Under the pieces are notes generated by a model that worked only from the letters and a program-made list of their open reading frames with translations, searched no databases and had not been told where the DNA came from. A stretch of 64,000 bases of DNA from Prevotella sp. ne3005 (GTDB taxonomy: Bacteria > Bacteroidota > Bacteroidia > Bacteroidales > Bacteroidaceae): the NCBI RefSeq assembly GCF_900110085.1, contig NZ_FOCK01000004.1, forward strand, positions 248,001-312,000. The letters run 5' to 3'. Below are positions 46,518 through 56,798 of the stretch, in pieces. A program made the translations under genes and the position numbers. The first letter of the stretch is position 1; each line of letters starts with the position of its first letter.

Positions 46518-49139
46518 ATGGCCAAGAAAGATGGGGAATTAACCCCGATGATGAAGCAGTTTTTCGATTTGAAGGCGAAACATCCGGATGCAGTGATGCT
46601 CTTCAGATGTGGCGACTTCTATGAGACCTATTGCGAAGATGCCATTACTGCTGCGAAGATCCTGGGCATCACCCTCACCCATCGTAACAATGGTGCTGGC
46701 GTGAAGGGCGACGAGATGGCCGGATTCCCCCATCATGCCCTCGATACCTATCTCCCCAAGCTCATCCGTGCTGGAAAACGTGTGGCTATCTGCGACCAGC
46801 TGGAAGATCCTAAGTTGACCAAAAAGCTTGTCAAACGAGGCATCACTGAATTGGTGACTCCTGGTGTGGCCATGAGCGATAATGTGCTGAACTATAAGGA
46901 GAACAACTTCCTGGCAGCTGTACACTTTGGGAAAGCTTCGTATGGCGTGGCCTTCCTGGATATCTCTACTGGTGAGTTCCTGACAGGTGAAGGTACTCAG
47001 GACTATGTGGAGAAGCTATTGGGTAACTTCTCACCCAAGGAGGTGCTCCACGATAGGAGCAAGAAGCAGGAGTTTGAGCGTAGCTTTGGTACAAAATACT
47101 TTACCTTCCAACTCGACGACTGGGTGTTTACGGAGCAGACTTCCAAGCAGAAGCTGTTGAGGCACTTCAATGTGAAAAACCTGAAGGGCTTTGGTGTAGA
47201 CCATCTGCAATCAGGTGTCATCGCAGCTGGAGCCATTCTGCAGTATCTCGAACAGACCCAGCACACCCAGATAGGGCATATCACTTCGATATCCCGTATC
47301 GAGGAAGATAAGTATGTACGCCTGGATAAGTTCACGATTCGCAGTCTGGAACTTGTTCATCCGATGCAGGATGACGGAAAGTCGCTGCTCGATGTGATCG
47401 ACAAGACGGTAAGTCCGATGGGAGGCCGTCTGTTGCGTCGTTGGCTGGTGTTCCCCTTGAAGGACGAGAAGCCCATCAATGAGCGCCTCGATATCGTGGA
47501 GTACTACTATCGTGAGCCAGAATTCCGTGAGTGTATCGATGACCAGATACATCGCATTGGCGACTTGGAGCGTATCATCTCGAAGGCGGCTGTGGGTAGG
47601 GTATCGCCTCGTGAAGTCGTACAGTTGAAGATCGCCCTGCAAGCCATCCAACCCATCAAGACTGCTTGTCTCTATGCCAAGAACGAAGCGCTGAACAGGG
47701 TAGGGGAACTGCTGAATCTCTGTGAGTCGCTCAGAGACAGGATAGAGAAGGAAATCCAGAACGATCCGCCTCAGTTGGTGGCCAAAGGAGGTGTCATCAA
47801 AGATGGTGTGAATGCTGAGCTCGATGAACTCAGAAGCATCGCCTATAGTGGTAAGGACTACCTCTTGAAGATTCAGGAGCGAGAGGCCCAGGAGACGGGC
47901 ATCCAGAGTTTGAAGATAGGCTATAACAATGTGTTTGGCTACTATCTCGAGGTGCGCAATACCTATAAGGAAATGGTGCCCCCAGAGTGGGTGCGCAAGC
48001 AGACACTGGCACAGGCAGAGCGCTATATCACACAGGAGTTGAAGGAGTACGAAGAGAAGATCTTGGGCGCTGAGGACAAGATTCTGAGTCTGGAGGCCAA
48101 GCTCTTCAATGATCTGATTCTGGGCATGCAGGAGTTTATCCCCCAGATCCAGATCAATGCTAATATCATTGCCCATCTGGATTGCCTCTTGAGTTTTGCA
48201 AAGACAGCTGAGGAAAACAACTATATCCGTCCTGTAATTGACTCTACGGAGGTGATAGACATCAAACAAGGTCGCCATCCTGTCATCGAACAGGAGTTGC
48301 CCCTTGGTGAGCGTTATGTGCCTAATGACATCTTATTGGACAATGAGCGCCAGCAGATCATCATTATTACAGGTCCGAATATGGCTGGTAAATCGGCGCT
48401 GCTGCGTCAAACGGCATTGATAGTACTGATGGCGCAGATAGGTTGTTTTGTGCCCGCAGAATCAGCTAGAATCGGTCTGGTGGACAAGATATTCACTAGG
48501 GTGGGGGCCTCAGATAACATCTCCTTAGGTGAATCAACCTTTATGGTGGAGATGACGGAAGCTTCAAACATCCTTAATAATGTCAGCAGTCGCTCTCTGG
48601 TGCTCTTCGATGAGTTGGGACGAGGTACGAGTACCTACGATGGTATCTCGATAGCCTGGGCCATCGTAGAGTATCTGCACGAGAACGCCAAAGGTCACCC
48701 CAGAACCCTCTTTGCGACGCACTATCACGAGCTGAACGAGATGGAGAAGAACTTCCCGCGCATCAAGAACTATAATGTCTCTGTGAAGGAGTTGGATGGA
48801 AAGGTCATCTTCCTGCGTAAGCTGGAGCGGGGTGGGAGTGAGCACTCCTTTGGTATCCATGTGGCAGAGATAGCTGGTATGCCTCGCTCGATTGTGAAGC
48901 GTGCTAACGTGATTCTGAAGCAGCTGGAGGCTGAGAATGCCTCTGTAGGTAGTGTGGGCAAGCCCACAGCAGAGATCGCAGCCTCTCGCGAAGGTATGCA
49001 GCTGAGTTTCTTCCAACTGGATGATCCTGTGCTTTGTCAGGTTCGCGATGAGATTCTTGGCCTTGACGTCAACAACCTCACCCCTCTCGAAGCCCTCAAC
49101 AAACTCAATGAAATCAAGAAAATCGTCTCAGGTAAGTAG
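46518..49139 (+). CDS. mutS: DNA mismatch repair protein MutS
   Basis: An 873-residue mismatch-recognition ATPase. The start at 46518 ([19 protein letters not shown]) is set by the promoter. Domain I carries the mismatch-wedging FYE in [10 protein letters not shown]. Connector, lever and clamp domains follow, then the ATPase with Walker [16 protein letters not shown] (about 619), [12 protein letters not shown] (Walker B/signature) and the ATHYHEL segment. It is a full-length MutS1. Array D follows 31 bp after its stop. Confidence 0.97.
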   Translation: MAKKDGELTPMMKQFFDLKAKHPDAVMLFRCGDFYETYCEDAITAAKILGITLTHRNNGAGVKGDEMAGFPHHALDTYLPKLIRAGKRVAICDQLEDPKLTKKLVKRGITELVTPGVAMSDNVLNYKENNFLAAVHFGKASYGVAFLDISTGEFLTGEGTQDYVEKLLGNFSPKEVLHDRSKKQEFERSFGTKYFTFQLDDWVFTEQTSKQKLLRHFNVKNLKGFGVDHLQSGVIAAGAILQYLEQTQHTQIGHITSISRIEEDKYVRLDKFTIRSLELVHPMQDDGKSLLDVIDKTVSPMGGRLLRRWLVFPLKDEKPINERLDIVEYYYREPEFRECIDDQIHRIGDLERIISKAAVGRVSPREVVQLKIALQAIQPIKTACLYAKNEALNRVGELLNLCESLRDRIEKEIQNDPPQLVAKGGVIKDGVNAELDELRSIAYSGKDYLLKIQEREAQETGIQSLKIGYNNVFGYYLEVRNTYKEMVPPEWVRKQTLAQAERYITQELKEYEEKILGAEDKILSLEAKLFNDLILGMQEFIPQIQINANIIAHLDCLLSFAKTAEENNYIRPVIDSTEVIDIKQGRHPVIEQELPLGERYVPNDILLDNERQQIIIITGPNMAGKSALLRQTALIVLMAQIGCFVPAESARIGLVDKIFTRVGASDNISLGESTFMVEMTEASNILNNVSSRSLVLFDELGRGTSTYDGISIAWAIVEYLHENAKGHPRTLFATHYHELNEMEKNFPRIKNYNVSVKELDGKVIFLRKLERGGSEHSFGIHVAEIAGMPRSIVKRANVILKQLEAENASVGSVGKPTAEIAASREGMQLSFFQLDDPVLCQVRDEILGLDVNNLTPLEALNKLNEIKKIVSGK

Positions 49140-49170
49140 TTCCCAGATACCTTCCCCCTTGTAAGCTCCC

Positions 49171-49258
49171 TGTTTCCTTCGAGGAAACAATTATTTTCTC
49201 AGTGGGGAAACACCGTTTTCTCGTCTGGAAAACGATATTTTCTCACTGAGGAAATGAT
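49171..49258. repeat. 22-bp-period dyad array D (4 units)
   Basis: Units at 49171, 49193, 49215 and 49237 with cores TTTCCT-TCG-AGGAAA, TTTTCTC-AGT-GGGGAAA, GTTTTCTC-GTC-TGGAAAAC and ATTTTCTC-ACT-GAGGAAAT. It fills the gap between convergent mutS and lgt. A weaker in-phase unit may precede it (49149). Confidence 0.85.
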
Positions 49259-49272
49259 TTCAAAGAAAAATC

Positions 49273-50124
49273 CTATGATTTCTTGGCCCTTACCATGCAA
49301 TACGTTCCAAGCAGGATAAAGGGAATGGAAAGAATCTGTCCCATGTCGAGTGGGAGGGAGGCTTCGAAGGCTTCCTGTATCTCCTTGGTGTACTCGATGA
49401 AGAAACGGAAAGTGAAGATATAGGTCAGACAGAAGCCGAAATACCAGCCAGTACCAATCTTCTGGGGCATACGCTTGTGCAGATACCACATGATACCAAA
49501 CAGAATGGCGTAAGCAATGGCCTCGTAAAGCTGTCCTGGGTGACGAGGTACAGCATCGACACGCTCGAAGATAAAGGCCCATGGCACATCTGTAATCTTA
49601 CCAATAATCTCAGAGTTCATTAGGTTGCCCAAGCGGATGCAGCAAGCCATAGAACCAGTGGCAATAGCGATATTGTCGAGTACTGTCCAGATGCTGAGTT
49701 TGGTCTTCCTGACATAGAGCCAGAGGGCAATCATCAAGCCTAAGGTACCACCATGCGAGGCAAGGCCTGCATAGCCAATGATATAGAAGCCAAATGTTTG
49801 TCCCAACCAACTACCATCGTTGCCTATGAGGATGGGGAAAATCATCTCCACGATGCCTTTCCAAGAGGTGAGAAAATCCTCTGGCTGGTAGAAGATACAA
49901 TGGCCCAAACGAGCACCTATCAGGATGCCAAAGAAACAGTAGATAAAGAGGGGATCGAAAAGCTCGTCCTTGATTTTCTGTTCCTTATAGAGCCTCTTGA
50001 CGATGAAGTAGCCCAGGACAAAGCCAATGAGCCACATCAGTCCGTACCAGCGAATGGCAAACGGACCCAGACGGAAAGCCTCCAGGTCAGGATTCCAGAC
50101 AATATAACTGAGCAGATTCATCAT
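49273..50124 (-). CDS. lgt: Prolipoprotein diacylglyceryl transferase
   Basis: A 283-residue inner-membrane enzyme that adds diacylglycerol to the lipobox Cys of prolipoproteins, needed for the lipoproteins coded here. About seven membrane helices. The Lgt signature is [15 protein letters not shown], and [11 protein letters not shown] and RHPGQLYEA match conserved loops. The start ATG overlaps the ychF stop by 4 bp (ATGA), so the two are translationally coupled. Confidence 0.95.
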   Translation of the reverse strand: MMNLLSYIVWNPDLEAFRLGPFAIRWYGLMWLIGFVLGYFIVKRLYKEQKIKDELFDPLFIYCFFGILIGARLGHCIFYQPEDFLTSWKGIVEMIFPILIGNDGSWLGQTFGFYIIGYAGLASHGGTLGLMIALWLYVRKTKLSIWTVLDNIAIATGSMACCIRLGNLMNSEIIGKITDVPWAFIFERVDAVPRHPGQLYEAIAYAILFGIMWYLHKRMPQKIGTGWYFGFCLTYIFTFRFFIEYTKEIQEAFEASLPLDMGQILSIPFILLGTYCMVRAKKS

Positions 50125-51221
50125 ACGTTAAAGCGGAAATGCATGATATCACCATCCTGAACCACGTAGTCCTTACCCTCTACGCCCATCTTACCTGCCT
50201 CACGGACAGCTGCCTCAGAGCCATACTGGATATAGTCGTCGTACTTGATGACCTCAGCACGAATAAAGCCTTTTTCGAAGTCGGTATGGATGACTCCAGC
50301 ACACTGAGGTGCCTTCCATCCTTTCTTATAGGTCCAGGCCTTTACCTCCATCTCACCAGCGGTGATAAAGGTCTCGAGGTTCAGAAGGGCATAGGCCTTC
50401 TTAATCAAGCGATTGACGCCACTCTCCTCCAGTCCGAGCTCTTCCAAAAACATCTGCTTGTCTTCGTAAGACTCGAGTTCTGCGATATCCTCCTCTGTCT
50501 TGGCTGCAATAATCATTGCCTCTGCTCCTTCCTCTTTGGCGAGGGCCTCGACTTTCTTGGTGAAGTCGTTGCCTGATTTTGCATCAGCCTCACTGACGTT
50601 GCAGACATAGAGTACGGGCTTTGAAGTGAGGAGGAAGAGGTTGCGGGCGCAATCCTGCTCGTCCTTACTCTCAAACTCCACGATACGGGCATTCTTACCC
50701 TGCTCCAACACCTCTTTATAGGCATGAAGCACATTGACTTCAACCTTTGCGTCCTTATTTCCAGCAGCTGCAGCTTTCTCTGTCTTGGCCAAACGACTCT
50801 CGATGGTCTCAAGGTCTTTCAGCTGAAGCTCTGTATCAATGATTTCCTTATCGCGAATGGGGTCGATGGTGCCATCTACGTGGGTGATATTATCATCCTC
50901 GAAACAGCGCAGGACATGGATGATGGCATCCGTCTCACGAATGTTGCCAAGGAACTTGTTTCCTAAGCCTTCGCCTTTCGAAGCACCTTTTACAAGACCA
51001 GCGATATCTACAATCTCACAGGTGGCAGGTACGATACGACCTGGATGAACGAGTTCTGCGAGTTTGGTGAGTCTTTCATCAGGTACGGTGATGACACCCA
51101 CGTTGGGCTCAATCGTACAGAAAGGGAAGTTTGCTGCCTGCGCCTTGGCGCTTGACAAACAATTAAATAAGGTGGACTTACCCACGTTAGGGAGTCCCAC
51201 AATACCACATTTTAATGCCAT
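50121..51221 (-). CDS. ychF: Ribosome-associated GTPase/ATPase YchF (Obg family)
   Basis: A 366-residue P-loop protein. G1 is [13 protein letters not shown]3 [10 protein letters not shown], and G4 is replaced by the YchF-type NVSE (YVCNVSEAD), which makes family members prefer ATP. A coiled coil (about 130-200) and the C-terminal TGS domain ([18 protein letters not shown] ... [11 protein letters not shown]) are complete. It binds ribosomes and is linked to oxidative-stress control. Co-transcribed with lgt. Confidence 0.97.
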   Translation of the reverse strand: MALKCGIVGLPNVGKSTLFNCLSSAKAQAANFPFCTIEPNVGVITVPDERLTKLAELVHPGRIVPATCEIVDIAGLVKGASKGEGLGNKFLGNIRETDAIIHVLRCFEDDNITHVDGTIDPIRDKEIIDTELQLKDLETIESRLAKTEKAAAAGNKDAKVEVNVLHAYKEVLEQGKNARIVEFESKDEQDCARNLFLLTSKPVLYVCNVSEADAKSGNDFTKKVEALAKEEGAEAMIIAAKTEEDIAELESYEDKQMFLEELGLEESGVNRLIKKAYALLNLETFITAGEMEVKAWTYKKGWKAPQCAGVIHTDFEKGFIRAEVIKYDDYIQYGSEAAVREAGKMGVEGKDYVVQDGDIMHFRFNV

Positions 51222-51251
51222 TTTCTTCTTTTAAACGTTTAAATTTGGGTG

Positions 51252-51259
51252 CAAAGGTA
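51252..51259 (-). promoter_or_regulatory. -7 element for ychF-lgt
   Basis: TACCTTTG on the minus strand 31 bp upstream of ychF. Confidence 0.7.
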
Positions 51260-51309
51260 CTGCAAATTAATGAATTAGCCAAATTTTTGAGTATTATTGC
51301 AACTTTTTG

Positions 51310-51317
51310 TATCTTTG
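51310..51317 (+). promoter_or_regulatory. -7 element for the DUF2807 lipoprotein
   Basis: TATCTTTG 41 bp before the ATG; divergent from the ychF promoter. Confidence 0.7.
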
Positions 51318-51357
51318 CAGCGTCAAATGGATGAAGTAACAATTAAAACTTAAGGAT

Positions 51358-52098
51358 ATGAAGACAACAATAGTTACAATGATGACTGCCCTAGTACTTT
51401 CAGTATCATCTTGCAGAGTTAGTTTGGGAAACGGTTTTAATGAGAGGATAGAACCCAGTGAGAACATTGTCAAGGCCAAGTATCCTCAGGAGGCATTTGA
51501 CAAGATCGATAATCATGTGGTGGGTAAGATCCAAGTGGTTCAGAGTAAGGATGATAAGTGCCGTGTGACCCTCTCAGCACCTGACAACTATATCGAGCTC
51601 TTTGAGTTTAAGAATAAGGATGGTGAACTCGACATTCAGTTTGCTGATCGTAACGTGAATATCGATGCGGATAACGTCACCATCATTATCTATACGCCTA
51701 ATATCCGCGAGATTGAGAACTCTGGCGCAGCAGATATCTGTATGGATGAGCTGACTACGGATGAGCTGGAAATCAAGAATTCTGGTGTGGGTGCCTTTAA
51801 GATGGCCAAAGTTACAGCCCGTAAGCTCGATGTATCGTGCAGTGGTGTGGGTAGCATCACCATCGATGGTAAGACAGACGAGGCAGAATACAGCTGTAGT
51901 GGTGTAGGCAATATCGATGCCAAGGACATGAAGGCTCGTGAGGTGGACGCCCATATCAGTGGAGTAGGGGGCATCGAGTGCTTCGCTTCAGAATATATCA
52001 AGGGTGATGTCTCTGGTGTAGGAGGACTCAAATACGGAGGCAATCCCAGCAAGAAAGACCTTCACAGCGGTATGACAGGAGGCATCTCAGAATTGTAA
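51358..52098 (+). CDS. DUF2807 (head GIN domain) lipoprotein
   Basis: A 246-residue envelope protein. The lipobox is SVSSC with Cys19. The mature part is a repetitive beta-helix-like domain. The turn motif SG[VA][GA] recurs roughly every 17-20 residues (NSGAADI, NSGVGAF, CSGVGSI, CSGVGNI, ISGVGGI, VSGVGGL), as in the head GIN/DUF2807 family once called putative auto-transporter adhesins. Function is unknown; cell-surface binding is a guess. pgeF follows after 1 bp, so both are in one unit. Confidence 0.88.
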   Translation: MKTTIVTMMTALVLSVSSCRVSLGNGFNERIEPSENIVKAKYPQEAFDKIDNHVVGKIQVVQSKDDKCRVTLSAPDNYIELFEFKNKDGELDIQFADRNVNIDADNVTIIIYTPNIREIENSGAADICMDELTTDELEIKNSGVGAFKMAKVTARKLDVSCSGVGSITIDGKTDEAEYSCSGVGNIDAKDMKAREVDAHISGVGGIECFASEYIKGDVSGVGGLKYGGNPSKKDLHSGMTGGISEL

Positions 52099-52099
52099 T

Positions 52100-52903
52100 A
52101 TGATACAACCCCAACTGCATTTCTACGACTTTGGTGAAGGCGTGAAGGCCTTCAGCAGCACAAGGCATGGTGGCTTCAGCAAAGGCCACTATGCAGCTTT
52201 TAATATCAACCACTATTGTGGCGACAGCGAAGATGACATTGCTAAGAACCGCTCTCTGCTCTGTGATTTGTTAGGTATCGGAGAGGATCGTTTGCTGATG
52301 CCCCATCAGGTACATCTGACAGAGATGGTGACCATCGACGAGGTCTTTATTGGGCTCTCTGCTGCGGAGCAAAAGGCGCGTCTGGAGGGTGTGGATGCCC
52401 TGATGACGAACTTGAAGGGAGTCTGTATAGGGGTGTCTACAGCTGATTGTATCCCTGTGTTATTATATGATAAGGTGCACCATGCCTCTTGCGCTATCCA
52501 CGCTGGTTGGCGGGGGACAGTGAAACGCATCGTTGAGAAAGCTGTAAAGAAGATGACAGGCGTCTATGGTTCTCGTCCTGAGGACATGCTGGCCCAGATA
52601 GGTCCTGGCATCCATCTCGAGAGCTTCGAGGTGGGCGATGAGGTCTTCGAAGCCTTTGAGAAAGAAGGCTTTGCGATGGATACTATCAGTAAGAGATTTC
52701 CTTCCAAGGATGGTTCTGTCCAAGAGAAATGGCACATCGATTTGCCAGCATGCAATCGTCAGCAACTGATGGACTCAGGCATTCCTGAGCATCAGATCAA
52801 GGTGTCGCCCGTTTGCACCTTCCTGCAGCACGAGACCTATTTCTCAGCTCGTCGCCTGGGCATCAACTCTGGCCGTATCTTTACAGGAATCCTGATGGAT
52901 TAA
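52100..52903 (+). CDS. pgeF: Purine nucleoside phosphorylase / laccase-domain protein (YfiH/PgeF family)
   Basis: A 267-residue protein of the multicopper-polyphenol-oxidase-domain family (YlmD/YfiH). Metal and active-site residues lie in CGDSEDD, VSTADCIPVLLYD and AIHAGWRGTV (His, Cys, His). Homologues act on purine nucleosides and, as PgeF, edit mis-incorporated L-Ser in peptidoglycan precursors. It is translated right after the DUF2807 gene. Its stop overlaps the convergent polA stop by 4 bp. Confidence 0.88.
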   Translation: MIQPQLHFYDFGEGVKAFSSTRHGGFSKGHYAAFNINHYCGDSEDDIAKNRSLLCDLLGIGEDRLLMPHQVHLTEMVTIDEVFIGLSAAEQKARLEGVDALMTNLKGVCIGVSTADCIPVLLYDKVHHASCAIHAGWRGTVKRIVEKAVKKMTGVYGSRPEDMLAQIGPGIHLESFEVGDEVFEAFEKEGFAMDTISKRFPSKDGSVQEKWHIDLPACNRQQLMDSGIPEHQIKVSPVCTFLQHETYFSARRLGINSGRIFTGILMD

Positions 52904-55665
52904 TGGGCCTCAAGCCAGTTCTGCCCAAAGCCGGAATCAGCTACCAAAGGTACACTTAGGTGGAAGGCTTTCTGCATCTCCTCAAGGACAATGTGCTCCA
53001 CCTTTTCCTTTTCTTCAGGGTATACGCTGAAGTTGAGTTCGTCGTGTACCTGCAGAATCATTTTACTCTTGATGCCTTCAGCCTGGAAGCGCTGATGGAT
53101 ATGGATCATGGCTACCTTGATGATATCTGCTGCTGTGCCTTGGATGGGGGCATTGATGGCATTACGCTCAGCAAAACCACGAACAGTGGCATTGTGGGAG
53201 TTGATGTCTGGCAGGTAACGCCGACGCCCGAAGAGGGTAGTGACATAACCCTTCTGACGAGCCACTTCCTTGGATTTCTCCATGTAGTCATGAACCTGTG
53301 GGAATGTGGCGAAGTAGCCGTCTATCAACATCTTAGCCTCGTCGCGAGGGATGTCCAGACGCTCTGCCAAACCAAAGACGGTTATACCATAGATGATTCC
53401 AAAGTTGGCACGCTTCGACTTGGTGCGCTCATCGCGTGTCACCTCTTCGATAGGCTTCTTATAGATGTTTGCAGCTGTGGCTGCATGCAGGTCCTTACCC
53501 TCACGGAACACTTCCACCATGTTCTCGTCCTTCGACAGATGGGCCATCACTCGTAATTCAATCTGACTATAGTCTGCAGAAAAGAAAAGACAACCTGGCT
53601 CTGGAATAAAGGCCTTACGAATCTCCTTTCCATCTTCGCCTCGAATGGGGATGTTTTGCAGATTGGGGTCAGATGATGATAAGCGACCTGTGGCAGTGAT
53701 AGTCTGATTAAATGAGGTATGGATATGTCCTGTACGTGGATTGATGAGCTTGGGTAGGGCATCGATGTAGGTTCCGATGAGTTTCTTTAATCCCCTGTGT
53801 TCCAATATGTCTGCCACAATCTCATGCTTATTGCGCAACTGCTGGAGCACTTCTTCTGAGGTAACATACTGACCAGTCTTTGTCTTCTTGGCTTTCTCCA
53901 CAATCTTTAGTTTCTCGAAGAGAATCTCACCCACTTGTTTGGGTGAGGCGATATTAAATTGTTGGCCTGCCAGTTCGTAGATACGTGCCTCGATCTCATT
54001 CATACGAGTGGTGAATTGTTTTGACGTTTCAGCCAACGAATCCGTATCAAGACATACACCATTCATCTCCATCTCTGCCAAGACAGGCATTAAAGGCATC
54101 TCTATATTATAAAAGAGGTCTTCGCACTCATACTTCTTCAATTCTGGCTCCAGCTTGTTCTTCAAGCGCAGGGTGATGTCCGCATCCTCTGCAGCGTATT
54201 CATAGACCTGAGAGGGTGGGAGTGAGCGCATCGATTTCTGATTCTTGCCCTTAGGTCCAATCAACTCGTCAATATGGATCGTCTGATAGTTGAGGTAGAT
54301 CTCAGCCATGTAGTCCATGTTGTGATGAAGTTCTGGTTGGATGAGGTAGTGGGCAATCATGGTGTCCCACATCGGACCAGCAAGATGGATGTCATAGTTG
54401 CGAAGCACTTCGAGATCGTACTTCAGGTTCTGACCCACTTTAAGGATTTTGGGGTCTTCGTAGACGGATTTAAAGATATTAACAATTCGCAACGCTTCTT
54501 CACGATTAGCAGGGATGGGGACATAAAATGCCTCGAATTCCTTCACAGCGAAGCTCAAACCCACCAATTCTGCATCGATGGACGAGGTTGAAGTGGTTTC
54601 CGTGTCTAGACTGAGAATTTCGTTTGTCAAGAAATAGTCACACAATTTCTTCAAATCTTCCTCATTATCAATGAGTTTGTAATTATGAGGGGTCGTTTTA
54701 AGGCTCTCAAAACTCGAATTTTTTGGCCCTTCCGACCCGTCGGCGGGAAAATCGGCAAATAAATCAAGTTGTGCATTAACGGGTTTTGGCGTATTTTGAG
54801 GTTTTTTAAGAATCCTGTCTGCCAAGCTCTTAAACTCAAGTTCTGTGAAGAGTTTGCCCAGTTCTTCCTCATTGGGGTCGACCAGTTTCAGTGAGTCCAT
54901 ATCGAGCTCGATGGGCACATCCGTTTTGATGGTTGCGAGGAAGTAACTCATCTTGATGTCCTCGACATGCTCTTCCACTTTTTCGCGAAGCTTGCCCTTG
55001 ATCTCACTCGAACGCTGAATCAATTGTTCCACGTTTCCAAAATCACCGATGAGTTTTGTGGCCGTCTTCTCTCCCACACCCGGACAACCGGGGAAGTTGT
55101 CTGCAGAGTCGCCCATGAGGGCCAGAAGGTCGATGACTTGGAGTGGGGTAGCAATGCCATACTTCTCACAGACCTCCTTGGGACCCATCGTCTCATAACC
55201 TCCACCATGACGAGGACGGAATATCTTCACGTTGTCACTCACCAATTGTCCATAATCCTTATCAGGGGTTAACATATAGGTAGTGACTCCGATGGAATCA
55301 GCCTTTTTGGCCAGGGTACCTATCACGTCGTCTGCCTCATAACCGTCAACCTGAAGGATGGGTATGCGGTAGGCATTGAGGATATCCTTGATGATTGGCA
55401 CAGCCTTGCGGATATCCTCCGGCGTCTCCTCGCGCTGGGCTTTATATTCTGGGAAGGCTTCACTTCGGAACGTTGGGCCATGAGGATCGAAAGCCACACC
55501 AATATGTGTAGGCTGTTCTTTCTGCAACACTTCGTTGAGGGTGTTGCAGAAGCCTATGATGGCACTCGTGTTCAATCCTTTCGAGTTGATTCTCGGGTTC
55601 TTGATGAAGGCATAATATGACCTGTAAATGAGCGCATAAGCGTCTAAAAGGAACAATTTCTGCAT
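52900..55665 (-). CDS. polA: DNA polymerase I
   Basis: A 921-residue repair and gap-filling polymerase. The start at 55665 (MQKLFLLDAYALIYRSYYAF) follows a promoter box; a longer frame begins upstream at 55698. The N-terminal 5'-3' exonuclease (EADDVIGTLAKKAD, GDSADNFPGCPGVG) is followed by a 3'-5' exonuclease domain that keeps the DxE motif (LSLDTETTS). The polymerase then has motif A FSADYSQIELRVMAHLS, motif B RANFGIIYG and motif C LQVHDELNF. Proofreading residues are present, unlike in some Gram-positive PolA proteins. Confidence 0.97.
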   Translation of the reverse strand: MQKLFLLDAYALIYRSYYAFIKNPRINSKGLNTSAIIGFCNTLNEVLQKEQPTHIGVAFDPHGPTFRSEAFPEYKAQREETPEDIRKAVPIIKDILNAYRIPILQVDGYEADDVIGTLAKKADSIGVTTYMLTPDKDYGQLVSDNVKIFRPRHGGGYETMGPKEVCEKYGIATPLQVIDLLALMGDSADNFPGCPGVGEKTATKLIGDFGNVEQLIQRSSEIKGKLREKVEEHVEDIKMSYFLATIKTDVPIELDMDSLKLVDPNEEELGKLFTELEFKSLADRILKKPQNTPKPVNAQLDLFADFPADGSEGPKNSSFESLKTTPHNYKLIDNEEDLKKLCDYFLTNEILSLDTETTSTSSIDAELVGLSFAVKEFEAFYVPIPANREEALRIVNIFKSVYEDPKILKVGQNLKYDLEVLRNYDIHLAGPMWDTMIAHYLIQPELHHNMDYMAEIYLNYQTIHIDELIGPKGKNQKSMRSLPPSQVYEYAAEDADITLRLKNKLEPELKKYECEDLFYNIEMPLMPVLAEMEMNGVCLDTDSLAETSKQFTTRMNEIEARIYELAGQQFNIASPKQVGEILFEKLKIVEKAKKTKTGQYVTSEEVLQQLRNKHEIVADILEHRGLKKLIGTYIDALPKLINPRTGHIHTSFNQTITATGRLSSSDPNLQNIPIRGEDGKEIRKAFIPEPGCLFFSADYSQIELRVMAHLSKDENMVEVFREGKDLHAATAANIYKKPIEEVTRDERTKSKRANFGIIYGITVFGLAERLDIPRDEAKMLIDGYFATFPQVHDYMEKSKEVARQKGYVTTLFGRRRYLPDINSHNATVRGFAERNAINAPIQGTAADIIKVAMIHIHQRFQAEGIKSKMILQVHDELNFSVYPEEKEKVEHIVLEEMQKAFHLSVPLVADSGFGQNWLEAH

Positions 55666-55685
55666 AACTTTCTTAATTTTCTGCT

Positions 55686-55693
55686 CAAAAGTA
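55686..55693 (-). promoter_or_regulatory. -7 element for polA
   Basis: TACTTTTG on the minus strand 21 bp before the ATG at 55665; it lies inside the longer frame and excludes the start at 55698. Confidence 0.6.
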
Positions 55694-55725
55694 CTCATTT
55701 TTTTTTGAATAACGGAATTATTTCT

Positions 55726-55733
55726 TATTTTTG
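55726..55733 (+). promoter_or_regulatory. -7 element for the polyprenyl synthase
   Basis: TATTTTTG 20 bp before the ATG at 55753; it excludes the upstream ATG at 55705. Confidence 0.65.
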
Positions 55734-55752
55734 TGGCAAAATTCGATGCAAA

Positions 55753-56727
55753 ATGGATTATTTATTAACGATTCGAAGACCTATTGCTGTTGAAATGAAC
55801 GACTTTATCGAGTTGTTCGATAAGAGTCTGTCGTATAAGGAAGGTCTTCTTGGACAAGTACTTTCGCATATTCGTAAAAGAGGTGGAAAGCGCATGCGTC
55901 CGATGCTGGTTCTGCTCTCTGCGAAGAACTATGGCGTGGTGTCGGATGTGACTCAGAATGCTGCCTTAGGATTGGAGCTGCTTCATACTGCCAGCCTGGT
56001 TCACGATGATGTGGTGGATGAGAGTAGCGAGCGTCGAGGTCAGGCCTCTGTGAATGCCTCTTATGATAATAAGGTGGCTGTGCTGGTGGGTGACTATATC
56101 CTCTCTACGGCTCTTCTCCGAGTGGCTCTTTCGAATAACCATAAGATTGTTCAGCATCTTGCAGAACTGGGTCGCACGCTTGCTGCTGGAGAGATCCTGC
56201 AGCTTTCCAATATCTCGAATCAAGATATATCGGAAGAGGCGTATTATCAGATCATTGATAAGAAGACTGCTGTGCTCTTCGAATCGTGTGCTGCCCTTGG
56301 AGCTATCTCTGTGGGATGCTCAGATGAAGAGGTGGAAAAGGCCAGGCAGTTTGGACATAATATTGGTATGATCTTCCAGATTCGCGATGATATCTTCGAT
56401 TATTACGACTCTAAGGAGATTGGCAAGCCTACAGGAAATGATATGACTGAGGGTAAATTGACGCTTCCTGTGATCTATGCATTAAATCATGCGGGTTTTG
56501 ACTCCATGCAGACTTTGGCCAAGAAGGTGAAGACAGGCAAGATTAATGCCGATGAAATCGCTGTTTTGGTAGAGTTCACCAAGCAGAATGGGGGTATAGA
56601 GTATGCAGAACAGAAGATGGAAGAGTTTGCCAAGGAGGCCCAGAAATATATCGATGAATGCGTGAAACCAGAGCTTAAAAAGGCCTATATGGCTTATCTG
56701 GATTATGTGATACAACGTAATATCTAA
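55753..56727 (+). CDS. Polyprenyl (trans-isoprenyl) diphosphate synthase
   Basis: A 324-residue prenyltransferase that extends allylic diphosphates with isopentenyl diphosphate, probably for the menaquinone side chain. The start at 55753 (MDYLLTIRRPIAVEMNDF) follows its promoter. The first Asp-rich motif is LVHDDVVDES, the second RDDIFDYYD, and the GGKRMRPMLVLL segment binds diphosphate. Small residues before the first Asp motif (LLHTAS) fit a long-chain product such as octaprenyl. A terminator follows. Confidence 0.92.
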   Translation: MDYLLTIRRPIAVEMNDFIELFDKSLSYKEGLLGQVLSHIRKRGGKRMRPMLVLLSAKNYGVVSDVTQNAALGLELLHTASLVHDDVVDESSERRGQASVNASYDNKVAVLVGDYILSTALLRVALSNNHKIVQHLAELGRTLAAGEILQLSNISNQDISEEAYYQIIDKKTAVLFESCAALGAISVGCSDEEVEKARQFGHNIGMIFQIRDDIFDYYDSKEIGKPTGNDMTEGKLTLPVIYALNHAGFDSMQTLAKKVKTGKINADEIAVLVEFTKQNGGIEYAEQKMEEFAKEAQKYIDECVKPELKKAYMAYLDYVIQRNI

Positions 56728-56732
56728 GCAAC

Positions 56733-56767
56733 AATAAACCCTCGCCAATCGGCGAGGGTTCTTTATT
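56733..56767. terminator. Bidirectional terminator
   Basis: AACCCTCGCC / GGCGAGGGTT stem with AATC loop and A/T flanks, between convergent polyprenyl synthase and deoC genes. Confidence 0.88.
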
Positions 56768-56798
56768 GCGGAAGAACCGGCTTGCTCACTTTTGCTTG

